NCBI RefSeq assembly: GCF_014650075.1
Contig: NZ_BMUG01000006.1
Coordinates: forward strand, 434,001-498,000
Length of the DNA: 64,000 nt
Direction of reading: 5' to 3'
Origin: Streptomyces microflavus
Lineage (GTDB): Bacteria > Actinomycetota > Actinomycetes > Streptomycetales > Streptomycetaceae
Part shown: piece by piece, positions 24,369 through 33,600 of the stretch
Layout: every line of letters starts with the position of its first letter
Numbering within the stretch: position 1 is the stretch's first letter
The notes under the pieces: model-generated
Seen by the model: only the letters and a program-made list of their open reading frames with translations
Told to the model about the DNA's origin: nothing
Databases searched by the model: none
Program-made: the position numbers and the translations under genes

Positions 24369-26318
24369 GTGAGCGAAGTGAGCGAGACGACCCCACAGCC
24401 CGCGCAGGCCCCCCACCCCGGCGGACCCGCCCCGCACCCCGGCCCGCCCGTCCCGGCGGCCCCGTCCCCGCAGCCGGGCACGGGTACGACGCCGGAGCCG
24501 GGAGCGACGCCGCCGTACGGGGCCGCGCAGCCCGGCCCGGGGGGTGCGCCTGCTTACGGGTACCCACAGCCCGGCCCCGGGGGTGCGCCGGCTTACGGGT
24601 ACCCGCAGCCGATGGGCCCGGAAGGGCCTGGTTTCCCGCAGGCTCCGGGCTCCGGGCAGGGAACTGGTTTCCCGCAGGCGGTGGGCCCGGAGGGCCCGGC
24701 GTTCCCGCAGGCTCCGGGCTCCCTACAAGCACCCGGGTTCCCGCAGCCTGCGGGTCCCGATGCGCCCGGTTTCCCCCAGGCCCCCGGAGCCCCGCAGCCC
24801 GTGGCGCCGCCGCAGGCCATCCCCGTACAGCCGCAGGTCACGCACGCCACGCAGACCCCCCACGCACCGCAGGCCCTCCTCGCCTCGCAGGATTTCCCCG
24901 TCCCGCAGACAGCGCACGCCCCGCAGGCAGGCCACGACCACGCCCCGCAGGCGGGTCACGCCCCCACCCCACCGGCGGGTCACGCCCCCACCCAGCCGCA
25001 GCCCCAGCCGCAGGCCCCCGCCCCCCAGGCCGCCGCTGAGGCCCCCCGAACCCTTCAGTACCGCTTCGACGGCCCCGAGGACGCCCCCGTCCTGGTGATC
25101 GGGCCCTCCCTCGGGACGACCTGGCACATGTGGGACCGCCAGATTCCCGAGCTGGCCCAGCACTGGCGGGTCTTCCGCTACGACCTGCCGGGTCACGGCG
25201 GCGCCCCCGCGCACGCGGCGCCTTCCGTCGCCGAACTGGGGGACCGGCTGCTCGCGACCCTGGACGGGCTCGGCGTCCAGCGGTTCGGCTACGCGGGCTG
25301 CTCGATCGGCGGGGCGGTCGGGGCCGACCTGGCCCTGCGCCACCCGCACCGGGTGGCCTCGCTGGCGCTGGTCGCCTCCTCGCCCCGGTTCGGCTCGGCC
25401 GACGAGTTCCGGCAGCGCGGGGTGATCGTCCGCACCAACGGGCTGGAGCCGATGGCCCGCACCGCGCCGGAACGCTGGTTCACCCCCGGCTTCGCCGCCG
25501 CGCAGCCCGCCATCGTGGAGTGGGCCGTGCAGATGGTCCGCACCACCGACCCCGGCTGCTACATCGCGGCCTGCGAGGCGCTGGCCGCGTTCGACATCCG
25601 CGACCACCTGGGCCGGATCGGCGTCCCGACCCTGGTCCTGGTCGGTGCCGAGGACAAGGTCACCGGCCCCGCCGAGGCGCGCACCCTGGTCGCCGGGATA
25701 CCGGACGCGCGCCTCGCGCTCGTCCCCGGCGCCTCCCACCTGGCCCCGGTCGAGCAGCCCGCGGCCGTCTGCGACCTGCTGCTGACGCACTTCTCCACCG
25801 CCTGGCAGGACGCGCCCGCCGCGGCTCTCCCGGCGCCGCCGCTCGTCCCCGGGCCGCCGACCCCCGCCACCCCGTTCGCCCCCGTCGCCGAGATCACGGC
25901 GGCGCCCCTCGCGCCCGAGGCCGCAGGGCGACTGCCGGACGACCGGTACGAGCGCGGGACGAAGGTGCGCCGCGAGGTGCTGGGGGACGCCCATGTCGAC
26001 GCGGCGAACGGCTCGGCCGACGCGTTCACCGAGGACTTCCAGGAGCTGGTCACCCGGTACGCCTGGGGCGAGGTCTGGAACCGGGACGGGCTCGACCGCC
26101 GTACCCGCAGCTGCATCACCCTCACCGCGCTCGTCGCCTCCGGCCACCTGGAAGGCCTGGCAGCGCACACCCGCGCGGCCCTGCGCAACGGCCTGACGCC
26201 CGCCGAGATCAAGGAGGTCCTGCTCCAGACCGCCGTCTACTGCGGCATCCCGGCAGCAGACGCCGCCTTCTCCGTCGCGCAGTCCGTGATCCAGGAGGAA
26301 ACGACCCCGCCCGCGTAG
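24369..26318 (+). CDS. PcaD-PcaC fusion: 3-oxoadipate enol-lactonase / 4-carboxymuconolactone decarboxylase with long N-terminal extension
   Basis: A 649-residue fusion. Residues 1 to about 225 are low-complexity Pro/Gln/Gly/Ala sequence with repeats around GAPAYGYPQP and GPxGPGFPQAPG. Residues about 227-480 are an alpha/beta hydrolase like PcaD (oxyanion GPSLGTTW, nucleophile GCSIGG, His in GASHLAPVE). A Pro-rich linker leads to a carboxymuconolactone decarboxylase domain at about 525-640 (YAWGEVWNRDGLDRRTRS and VASGHLEGL). These catalyse consecutive steps of protocatechuate degradation, and actinomycetes often fuse them (PcaL). GTG at 24369 has GGAG close upstream; no convincing later start was found, so the extension seems to be translated. 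The rest of the pca pathway is absent here, so it may be a paralogue with another substrate. Confidence 0.85.
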   Translation: MSEVSETTPQPAQAPHPGGPAPHPGPPVPAAPSPQPGTGTTPEPGATPPYGAAQPGPGGAPAYGYPQPGPGGAPAYGYPQPMGPEGPGFPQAPGSGQGTGFPQAVGPEGPAFPQAPGSLQAPGFPQPAGPDAPGFPQAPGAPQPVAPPQAIPVQPQVTHATQTPHAPQALLASQDFPVPQTAHAPQAGHDHAPQAGHAPTPPAGHAPTQPQPQPQAPAPQAAAEAPRTLQYRFDGPEDAPVLVIGPSLGTTWHMWDRQIPELAQHWRVFRYDLPGHGGAPAHAAPSVAELGDRLLATLDGLGVQRFGYAGCSIGGAVGADLALRHPHRVASLALVASSPRFGSADEFRQRGVIVRTNGLEPMARTAPERWFTPGFAAAQPAIVEWAVQMVRTTDPGCYIAACEALAAFDIRDHLGRIGVPTLVLVGAEDKVTGPAEARTLVAGIPDARLALVPGASHLAPVEQPAAVCDLLLTHFSTAWQDAPAAALPAPPLVPGPPTPATPFAPVAEITAAPLAPEAAGRLPDDRYERGTKVRREVLGDAHVDAANGSADAFTEDFQELVTRYAWGEVWNRDGLDRRTRSCITLTALVASGHLEGLAAHTRAALRNGLTPAEIKEVLLQTAVYCGIPAADAAFSVAQSVIQEETTPPA

Positions 26319-26330
26319 CAGGATGGACCC

Positions 26331-26984
26331 ATGAACGCATCGCCTCTGGCACTCACGCTCACCAAGAAGACCCACTCCTGCGTGCGGATCGAGAAGGAGG
26401 GGCGCGTCCTGGTCATCGACCCGGGCGGCTTCTCCGAGGACGACGCGGCCATCGGCGCCGACGTACTCCTGGTCACGCACGAGCACCCGGACCACTTCAA
26501 CGAGGCGCGGCTGCGGGCGGGCCTGGAGGCCAACCCGGCGGCGGAGATCTGGACGCTGCGCAGCGTGGCCGAGCAGCTGTCGGCCGCGTTCCCGGGGCGG
26601 GTGCACACCGTGGGCGACGGTGACGCGTTCTCGGCGGCCGGGTTCGACGTCACCGTGCACGGCGAGCTGCACGCGGTGATCCACCCGGACATCCCGAGGA
26701 TCACCAACGTCGGCTTCCTGGTGGACGGTTCGGTCTTCCACCCCGGCGACGCGCTCACGGTCCCCGGGCGTTCCGTGGACACGCTGCTGCTGCCGGTGAT
26801 GGCCCCGTGGAACAAGATCTCCGAGGTCATCGACTACGTACGGGAGATCGAGCCACGCCGTGCCATCGACGTCCACGACGCCCTGCTGACCGACCTGGCG
26901 CGACCGATCTACGACAACCAGATCGGCGCCCTGGGCGGCGCGGACCACGGTCGGCTGGCCCCGGGCGGCACCACCGAGCTGTGA
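26331..26984 (+). CDS. Metallo-beta-lactamase-fold hydrolase (UlaG-like)
   Basis: A 217-residue MBL-fold protein with the zinc motif THEHPDHF near residue 47, further ligands in HGELHAVIHPD and HPGDAL, and the UlaG/YtnP-like sheet pattern. It begins 12 bases after the preceding stop with ATG at 26331, so co-transcription with the PcaDC-like gene is likely. Such proteins hydrolyse lactones, phosphodiesters or other esters; the substrate is not evident. Confidence 0.88.
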   Translation: MNASPLALTLTKKTHSCVRIEKEGRVLVIDPGGFSEDDAAIGADVLLVTHEHPDHFNEARLRAGLEANPAAEIWTLRSVAEQLSAAFPGRVHTVGDGDAFSAAGFDVTVHGELHAVIHPDIPRITNVGFLVDGSVFHPGDALTVPGRSVDTLLLPVMAPWNKISEVIDYVREIEPRRAIDVHDALLTDLARPIYDNQIGALGGADHGRLAPGGTTEL

Positions 26985-27026
26985 GCCCGGCGGCCGTTGT
27001 CAGTGGGAGCCGCTAGGTTGGCTGCC

Positions 27027-27806
27027 ATGCGCATCGCCACCTATAACGTCAATTCGATCACCGCCCGGCTGCCGAGGCTCCTGGCCTGGCTGGAGAGCAG
27101 CGGCACCGATGTGCTGTGCATCCAGGAGACCAAGTGCACGGCGGAGCAGTTCCCCGCCGAAGCCCTGCGCGAGGCGGGTTACGAATCCGCGGTCAACGCC
27201 ACCGGCCGGTGGAACGGGGTCGCGCTGCTCTCCCGCGTCGGCCTCACCGATGTCGTCACCGGGCTGCCCGGCGGCCCGGAGTACGACGGGGTGGAGGAGC
27301 CCCGCGCGATCTCCGCGACCTGCGGCCCGGTGCGCCTCTGGTCGGTCTACGTGCCCAACGGCCGCGAGGTCGAGCACCCGCACTACGCGTACAAGCTGGC
27401 CTGGCTGGAGGCCCTGCGCAAGGCGGTGGCGGCGGACGCGGCGGGGACGCTGCCGTTCGCGGTCCTGGGTGATTTCAATGTGGCCCCGACCGACGAGGAC
27501 GTCTGGGACCCGGCGCTCTTCGCGGGCGCCACGCATGTCACGCCCGCCGAGCGGGCGGCTCTCTCGGCCCTGGAGGGGGAGGGGCTGGGCGAGGTTCTGC
27601 CCCGCCCCCTCAAGTACGACCGGGCGTACACCTTCTGGGACTACCGGGAGCTGCGCTTCCCCAAGAACAAGGGCATGCGGATCGACCTGACCTACGGCAA
27701 CGCCCCGTTCACGGCCGCCGTCAAGGACAGTTACGTGGACCGCGAGGAGCGCAAGGGCAAGGGCGCGTCCGACCACGCGCCGGTCGTGGTGGACCTCGAC
27801 CTCTGA
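27027..27806 (+). CDS. xthA: Exodeoxyribonuclease III
   Basis: A 259-residue AP endonuclease/3'-5' exonuclease for base-excision repair. Motifs in order: NVNSITARL near the start, QETKC with the metal-binding Glu near residue 34, WSVYVPNG, GDFNVAPTDEDVWDP, and SDHAPV with the catalytic Asp-His at the end. ATG at 27027 is chosen because the protein then begins with MRIATYNVNS as in the family. It starts 42 bases after the MBL-fold gene. Confidence 0.95.
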   Translation: MRIATYNVNSITARLPRLLAWLESSGTDVLCIQETKCTAEQFPAEALREAGYESAVNATGRWNGVALLSRVGLTDVVTGLPGGPEYDGVEEPRAISATCGPVRLWSVYVPNGREVEHPHYAYKLAWLEALRKAVAADAAGTLPFAVLGDFNVAPTDEDVWDPALFAGATHVTPAERAALSALEGEGLGEVLPRPLKYDRAYTFWDYRELRFPKNKGMRIDLTYGNAPFTAAVKDSYVDREERKGKGASDHAPVVVDLDL

Positions 27807-27846
27807 CAGGCGGCGGGTGCGGACGTCGGCCACAACTGACAACCAA

Positions 27847-27882
27847 AGGTTGACACTCAAGGGGTGTCAACCTAGGGTTGAC
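27847..27882 (+). promoter_or_regulatory. Inverted-repeat operator upstream of the Clp_N gene
   Basis: AGGTTGACAC (27847-27856) and GTGTCAACCT (27864-27873) are perfect ten-base arms around seven bases. A third half-site, GGTTGAC (27876-27882), ends two bases before the ATG. A further CAACC at 27840-27844 pairs with the first arm. The sequence contains TTGAC -35-like hexamers. Location immediately before the start codon suggests tight transcriptional control. Confidence 0.7.
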
Positions 27883-27884
27883 GC

Positions 27885-28631
27885 ATGACGCAGCCACTTC
27901 CTGCCACCCCGACCGTGCGCCTCGACGACCTGATCGAGGCCATCAAGAAGTCCAACCCCGATGCGCTGGAGCAGCTCTCCGGTGCGGTGATCGCCGCCGA
28001 TCACCTCGGCGATGTGGCCGACCACCTCATCGGTCACTTCGTGGACCAGGCCCGCCGCTCGGGCGCCTCCTGGACCGACATCGGCCGGAGCATGGGGGTC
28101 ACCCGTCAGGCGGCCCAGAAGCGCTTCGTCGCGAAGAAGGGCGAGGAAGCGCCCGACCTGGACCCGAGCCAGGGCTTCGGCCGCTTCACCCAGCGCGCCC
28201 GGAACGTCGTGATGGCTTCCCACAACGAGGCCAAGACCGCCCACAACGCCGAGATCCTCCCGGCCCACCTGCTGCTCGGCCTCCTCGCCGAGCCCGAATC
28301 GATCGCCGCCCGGGTCCTCACCGGCCAGGGCGTGTCCCCGGAGGCCCTCCGCACGGCGGCGACCCTCGCCCTGCCGGCCGCGGCCGACGAGGTGCCGGAG
28401 CTGATCCCGTACGACGCGGACTCCCGCAAGGTCCTGGAGCTGACGTTCCGCGAGGCGCTGCGGCTCGGCCACAACTACGTCGGCACGGAGCACATCCTGC
28501 TGGCACTGCTGGAGTTCGAGGACGGCTCGGGAGTGCTGAACGGCCTGGGCGTCGCCAAGGAGGCAACGTCGGCGGCGGTCGAATCGGCGGTGGCCGAAGC
28601 GGCGGCCGCGCTGTGGCAGCAGAGCTCCTGA
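27885..28631 (+). CDS. Clp_N-domain protein with helix-turn-helix segment
   Basis: A 248-residue protein without ATPase domains. The N-terminal third holds a helix-turn-helix-like segment (SWTDIGRSMGVTRQAAQKRF, residues about 65-85). The rest is a double Clp_N repeat (FTQRARNVVMASHNEAK and LELTFREALRLGHNYVGTEHILLALL), the substrate-binding domain found at the N-terminus of ClpC/ClpB. Proteins of this kind are common in actinomycetes and may be adaptors or regulators. ATG at 27885 has AGGG as a weak ribosome site. The inverted repeats just upstream could be its own binding site. No partner gene is adjacent. Confidence 0.85.
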   Translation: MTQPLPATPTVRLDDLIEAIKKSNPDALEQLSGAVIAADHLGDVADHLIGHFVDQARRSGASWTDIGRSMGVTRQAAQKRFVAKKGEEAPDLDPSQGFGRFTQRARNVVMASHNEAKTAHNAEILPAHLLLGLLAEPESIAARVLTGQGVSPEALRTAATLALPAAADEVPELIPYDADSRKVLELTFREALRLGHNYVGTEHILLALLEFEDGSGVLNGLGVAKEATSAAVESAVAEAAAALWQQSS

Positions 28632-28647
28632 CACCCTGTTCGGGGGA

Positions 28648-28680
28648 GGGGCGGGCTCTCGGCAGCCGAGAGCCCGCCCC
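28648..28680. terminator. Hairpin between convergent genes
   Basis: GGGGCGGGCTCTCGGC (28648-28663) pairs perfectly with 28665-28680 around a single central A, giving a 16-base-pair stem less the turn. It lies 17 bases after the Clp_N gene stop and 24 bases before the convergent SDR gene end, so it likely serves both. Confidence 0.8.
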
Positions 28681-28703
28681 CTCCGGCCGCTTCTGTCTGG
28701 TGC

Positions 28704-29483
28704 TCAGTGAACCGAGAACCCGCCGTCCACGAAGAGGGCCTGCCCGGTGACGTAGGCGGAGGAGCGCCCCGCGAGAAACACCGCGGCCCCCGCGAAGTCC
28801 TCCGCCAGCCCGTTGCGCCCGACGAGGGTGCGGGCGGCGAGCGAGGCGACCTTCTCCGGGTCGGAGGCGAGCCGCTCGTTGAGCGGGGTGAGCACGAACC
28901 CCGGGACCAGGGTGTTCACGGTGACGCCGTAAGGAGACCACGCCTCCGCCTGGGACCGGGCCAGCGACTCCAGTCCGCCCTTGGACACCCCGTACGCACC
29001 GCTGTTCACGAAGGCGCGGTGGGCCTGCTGCGAGGTGACGTGGATGATCCGCCCGTACCCCCGCTCGGCCATCCCGGGCCCGAACCGCTGGCCCAGCAGG
29101 AAGGGCGCCTTGAGGTTCACGGCCATGGTGGTGTCCCAGACGTCCTCATCGAGTTCGCCCAGGGGCGGCCGCAGATTGACCCCGGCACAGTTGACGAGAA
29201 TGTCCGGCTCCCCAAAGGCAGCAACAACCCCGTCGCCCGCCGCGCGCACCCCCTCGGCGGTCCCGAGATCGGCACTCACCCAGGCGGCCCGGCACCCCTC
29301 GCCCTCCAACTCCCCGACGGTCGCCTCCAACTCGGCCTCCCGCCGAGCCACCACAACCACACTCGCCCCGGCCCGTGCAAGCGCCCCGGTGATGGCCCGC
29401 CCGATACCGGAACTGCCGCCGGTCACTACGGCTACCCGGCTGGCCAGGGAGAACAGATCCGACACATACGTCTGCGCACTCAT
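28704..29483 (-). CDS. SDR-family oxidoreductase
   Basis: A 259-residue classical short-chain dehydrogenase: TGGSSGIG near residue 22, NCAGVN, HVTSQQAHR with the catalytic Ser, YGVSKGG with Tyr and Lys near residue 165, and C-terminal TGQALFVDGG. The profile is like gluconate 5-dehydrogenase/3-oxoacyl reductase-type enzymes. It stands alone on its strand next to the transposase fossil; no substrate can be assigned. Confidence 0.92.
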   Translation of the reverse strand: MSAQTYVSDLFSLASRVAVVTGGSSGIGRAITGALARAGASVVVVARREAELEATVGELEGEGCRAAWVSADLGTAEGVRAAGDGVVAAFGEPDILVNCAGVNLRPPLGELDEDVWDTTMAVNLKAPFLLGQRFGPGMAERGYGRIIHVTSQQAHRAFVNSGAYGVSKGGLESLARSQAEAWSPYGVTVNTLVPGFVLTPLNERLASDPEKVASLAARTLVGRNGLAEDFAGAAVFLAGRSSAYVTGQALFVDGGFSVH

Positions 29484-29535
29484 GTTTGCATCTTAGATCG
29501 CGTCCTGCATGGTGAGTTGGGGTAGCCGACTCGCC

Positions 29536-30323
29536 ATGATGAGTGGACGGTGGGGCTGGATTGTTCCGGTCGGGTTGTAGGAGATTGCGGAGGCGCTATT
29601 GCCCGCGGCGCGGGTGCGGCCGCAGGGCGGTGGAGTCGTGAACATCGATGATGAAGCCGTCTTCGCGGCGATCGTCTCGTGTTGGTCAGCGGTTGTGCAT
29701 GGCGAGCGTTGCCGCCATGTTTCGGGGCGTCGAAGTCGACGGTGCATCGCCGGTTCGTCATCTGGTCGCGTGCCGACGTCTGGGGCCGGCTGCACCAGCG
29801 GATCCTTCAGCGCCTGGGCGAGCGAGATTTGGTCGATCTCTCCCGCGCAGTCCTGGACTCTGCTCACGTGCGGGCTAAAAAGGGGGCGAACTTGCAGGCC
29901 CGATCCCCGTGGACCGGGGCAGGCCGGGTTGCAAGATGCACGTCCTGTCGGACGCGAACGGACTGACCTTACGCGTCGGGCTCTCCGCGGCCAACACGCA
30001 CGACAGTCTCGGGCTGAAGCCGGTGTTGCCCCATTTTCACATGGGACACGAATCCCACGCGACCGAATCCAAGCCCGTACGCCTGCACGCGGATAAGGCG
30101 TACGGCATTCCCTCACCTGCGGCGATGGCTCTGGGATAAGCACATTGACGTGCGGATCGCACGCAAGGGCGTCGAGTGGGTCATCGAGCACACTATGTCC
30201 TGGCTGACCGGCTACCGGCGACTCAGCCACCGGTACGAGCGCCAACCCGGCAACTACCTGGCCTTCCTCGGACTCACAGCCGCCCTCTGCTGCTACAAAC
30301 GGCTCTTCAAACTCACCACGTAG
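29536..30323 (+). pseudogene. IS5-family transposase remnant
   Basis: A decayed transposase of the type common in Streptomyces IS5-family elements. From ATG 29536 the reading frame meets a TAG at 29578-29580 where Trp is expected. One base is missing near 29676 (before LVSGCAWRALPP), one G is missing near 29884 (after HVRAKKG), one T is inserted near 30111 (before HLRRWLW), and roughly nine codons are missing between KGVE and WVIE near 30177. Recognisable blocks remain: AVLDSAHVRAKKG with the first catalytic Asp region, HVLSDANGLTLRVG, RLHADKAYGI, and MSWLTGYRRLSHRYERQPGNYLAFLG at the end. It cannot be active. Lesions are described relative to the usual protein as I remember it. Confidence 0.88.
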
Positions 30324-30335
30324 GACACGGTCCTT

Positions 30336-30379
30336 GCGCAAAGACCCTGTCAGGTCCGAACCTGACAGGGTCTTTGCGC
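30336..30379. terminator. Perfect 20-bp hairpin downstream of toxin/immunity genes
   Basis: GCGCAAAGACCCTGTCAGGT (30336-30355) is followed by four bases and its exact complement (30360-30379). It lies 28 bases beyond the immunity gene stop and 13 bases beyond the transposase remnant stop, followed on the plus strand by TAATTATATT. It may terminate both directions; an alternative is that it belongs to the IS end. Confidence 0.65.
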
Positions 30380-30406
30380 TAATTATATTGGCTGAAAATT
30401 CCTTTC

Positions 30407-30676
30407 CTACCAAGGGGGATAGGGAAGGCCCCCTGAAATTCTTGGCTCCAGGAACTCTTCCCGGAAGATTTCCAGCGATGCTCTGAGGAGGGGGATTTCG
30501 ACCTCCGGTCGAATGAAACTCAGGCGAGCCGAGTTGCTATCGAACCTGAATTCGAGCAGAAGTTCCCCGCGCTTCCCTTCGGTCATCTCGACGACTTCCA
30601 TCGACTCATAGTCGTTGTAGTCACTCAAGATGATCAGGGCGGCGAACTCGCGGCCCTGAGTGGAGAAAATTCTCAT
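30407..30676 (-). CDS. Probable immunity protein to the RHS toxin
   Basis: An 89-residue acidic protein with no signal peptide and no family I recognise (FAALIILSDYNDYESMEVVEM in the first half; ARLSFIRPEVEIPLLRASL in the second). ATG at 30676 overlaps the stop of the RHS toxin gene as ATGA, with GAGGGATGG just upstream; an in-frame ATG at 30682 is an alternative. Position immediately after a polymorphic toxin C-terminus, small size, acidic character and GC content far below the window average (roughly 53%) are the classic marks of a cognate immunity gene. Function is inferred from context only. Confidence 0.7.
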   Translation of the reverse strand: MRIFSTQGREFAALIILSDYNDYESMEVVEMTEGKRGELLLEFRFDSNSARLSFIRPEVEIPLLRASLEIFREEFLEPRISGGLPYPPW

Positions 30677-33600
30677 AGCCATCCCTCGAATTGAATTCCG
30701 CCGCCGCGCATGCTCCATCGCGCGCCACGCCCTGTAGCAGAATCCATGATCTCAAGCACTGATCCGCCATAGTGGGCCGACGCAGAGCTGATGGTCCGGG
30801 AGGCGCCCGGGTTGCCTAGAATTTCACCAAGGAGTTCCATTCCGCCTCGGTTCACGTCGCCCTTGTCAGTCAAACGGTTGGCACCTCGGAGGAATGGCGC
30901 GTACTTGTCCACATGCTCCGGTGTCCGCTTTACCGGGTCGGTGTGCTTTTGCAGTGCCCTTCCTGCCTCGGTCATATGGTACTCATACTGGAATGTCTTG
31001 TTGCCCTTCGGCGGGATGGGGCGCAGCGCCGCTGCACTCAAATCCAGGTCCGTCGCATCTGCAAGTCCACCACAGTTGTGTACAAGTACTGGTGCGGCGC
31101 CCGCAACCACATGGTAGGTGTGGGTGTTGCCAACTGTGAGGTTGTGGACCGTGGTGCCCGAGCTGGTCCAGCGTTCGACTGCGGTGATCTGGACCTGGGT
31201 GCCGGCTCCGGTGTGGAGCCACTGGCCGGACTGGAGGTCGGTGGCGTCGATCCACTCGCCGAGCTCAGGGACCCAGAACGGGTGGCCGTCCGTCGCCGTG
31301 ATTTCAGAGGTCTGCGAGCCGCGGTCGCCGTCGGTGTCGATGGTGACCTTGACCAGGTCTTTGAGGCCTTCGCCCTTGATCTCGGCGGTGACCGTCTCCA
31401 CTCGGGTCTCGCCCGTCTTGGGGTCGGTGGCCTTGACCTTGTCGCCGACCTTCACGTCCTCGATCGGCTTCACCGAACCGTCGGCCATGAGCACCTTGGT
31501 GCCAGGGGTGAAACTGTTGTCGACGGAGCAGGAACCGCCAGCACTCTCGCCGGTCTTCCCCGACCCTCCGCTGCCGCTCGTCCCGCCCTTGGACCGGGCC
31601 GAACCGCCGGAGGAGCCACCGGGCTTGGAGACGCCTTTCGCGCCGCCCCCTGCCCCCTTGCCTGCACCGGCGGCCGAAGAGGCCTTAGGCGCTGCCTTCG
31701 CCTGCGCCTGCTTCTGGACCGGGTTTCCGGTCTTCTTTGTCTGGTTGACCGCCTTGTTGCTAGTGGTATTCGCCTTTTCGGCGGCTTTCTTCTTTGCCGC
31801 CTGCGCGGCCTTCTTGGCCTTCTCGATCGCCGCCTTCTTGGCGTCGAGCGCTCTCTTCTCCGCCGCCTTCGCCGCGGCGAGGACGATCTGGGCTGCCTTC
31901 TTCGCCGTTCTCCATGCCTGGATCGCGGAGATCGTGCGGTTGACCGCCTTCAGGACGGAGGGGATCTTCCCCAGCTTGGTCCAGGGAATCGCCCCGATGA
32001 TCAGGCTTCCGCAGGCCCACATGTCACCGCCGAAGCAGTTCATGGCATCGGTGATGCCGATGAAGTCCTTCAGCGCGCCCCAGGCCGCCGAGAGGATCAC
32101 CGAGGTGAGCGAGCGGCCCATGGCCGCCTGGGCCTGGGAGACCTGTGCGGCGCTGAGGCCGGCACCCGAGAGGGCCGCGGCCGTCTCCGATGCGGTCAGC
32201 GTCACCGAGAGGCCGGTGGGGTCGGACAGGGTGACCGGGTTGTTGTGGGCGTAGGCGTAGCCGTTGGACTGCAACGGGTCGGCCAGGTCCAGGACCGGGT
32301 CGGCGGAGAGGAAGCGGCCGACGACCGGGTCGTAGAGGCGGGCTCCCAGTGGCGTGTAGCCGGAGGAGTCGTCGCGCGTCGCGCCCAGGAACCCGGCGTG
32401 GTTCTGCATGGTGGGCGTGGCCGCGCCGCGCTGGTTGCCGAACGGGTCCTGCTTGCGGATCCGGACCGGGCTCATTTCGTTCAGGGCGACCTCGGCGTAC
32501 GGGCTGCCCTGGTGGTCCGTGGCGATGGCGACCAGTTGCTGCGCACCGGTGCCGTAGCTGTAGCGCAGGACCGAGCCGCCGGGCGTCGCGTAGGAACGCT
32601 GGGTGTTGACCAGCACGCCGCCCTTCTGGACCGTGACCTCGGAGTCGCCCAGGTGCAGGGTCGCCTGCTTCCCCTGGACGGTCAGCAGGCGGCTGCCGTC
32701 GGGCCCGTAGATGTGACGGGTCTCGTTCTGCGCCTCCCACTGCTGCGCCGCGGAACCGCCGGCACAGGCCGCCAGCACGATCGGCGTGCTGTTGGCCGTG
32801 GCCCCGTCCTTCACGGCGACGCACAGGCCGGACGCCGGGTGGGTGAGCTGCCCGGCCGCGTTGCGCTTCAGCTGCTGGGCGGCCGAACCGTCACACTTCT
32901 GCACCTGCAGGGCCGAACCGGCCGTGTTGGCCGCCGGCTTCAGGCACCAGGCCTCGTGGACGCTCATCGCACCCAGGTCGGCATCGCTCTGGTTCGGCGT
33001 GGCGGAGAAGTTCCACTTCTGCGCGGTCGTCGCGTTGCAGGAGTAGAGCTGCACCGGCCGGCCGGCCGCCGCGACGCCCGACTGCAGGTCGAGGCACTTG
33101 TCCGCCAGACCGATGTAGTCGGTCTTGCCGCCACTGCCCTGACCGGTGATCCGCTCGACCTGGCCGTCGTAGGTCCAGGTGAGCTCCTGCTTGTCGCCTG
33201 TCCCCACGGAGGTGACGGTCTTGGTCTCACCGGTCAGCTCGTACAGCCGCTCCGCCTCGGCGGTGACCTGTGCGCCCTGCGGCGTGACGTACTTCTTCGT
33301 CAGCTTGGTGAGGGTGCGCGGCTGGCTGCCGTCGGACTTGCCGTACGCGTAGGTGGTGACGGCGTCCTTCGTGGTGTCACCGGCGAGGTTCTTCTCGGAC
33401 AGCTTCTTACGGTTGCCGAGCAGGTCGTACTCGTACTCCTGCCAGTAGCCGGAACCGTCCGTGCCCGCCGTCGCGTTGGACGTGCCGTCAGGACCGGCCG
33501 GCCCCGCGGTGCAGGAGTTCTGGTCCTTCGCCGTCCAGGCCTTCGTCAGCTGGCCCAGCGGGTCGTACGTGAAGCACTGCCGCTCCTCGATGCCGAGGGA

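Noticed and set aside
30677..30718. Longer start for the immunity gene at 30718
   Set aside because: It would overlap the toxin coding end by 46 bases without a ribosome site; the ATGA overlap at 30676 is more natural.
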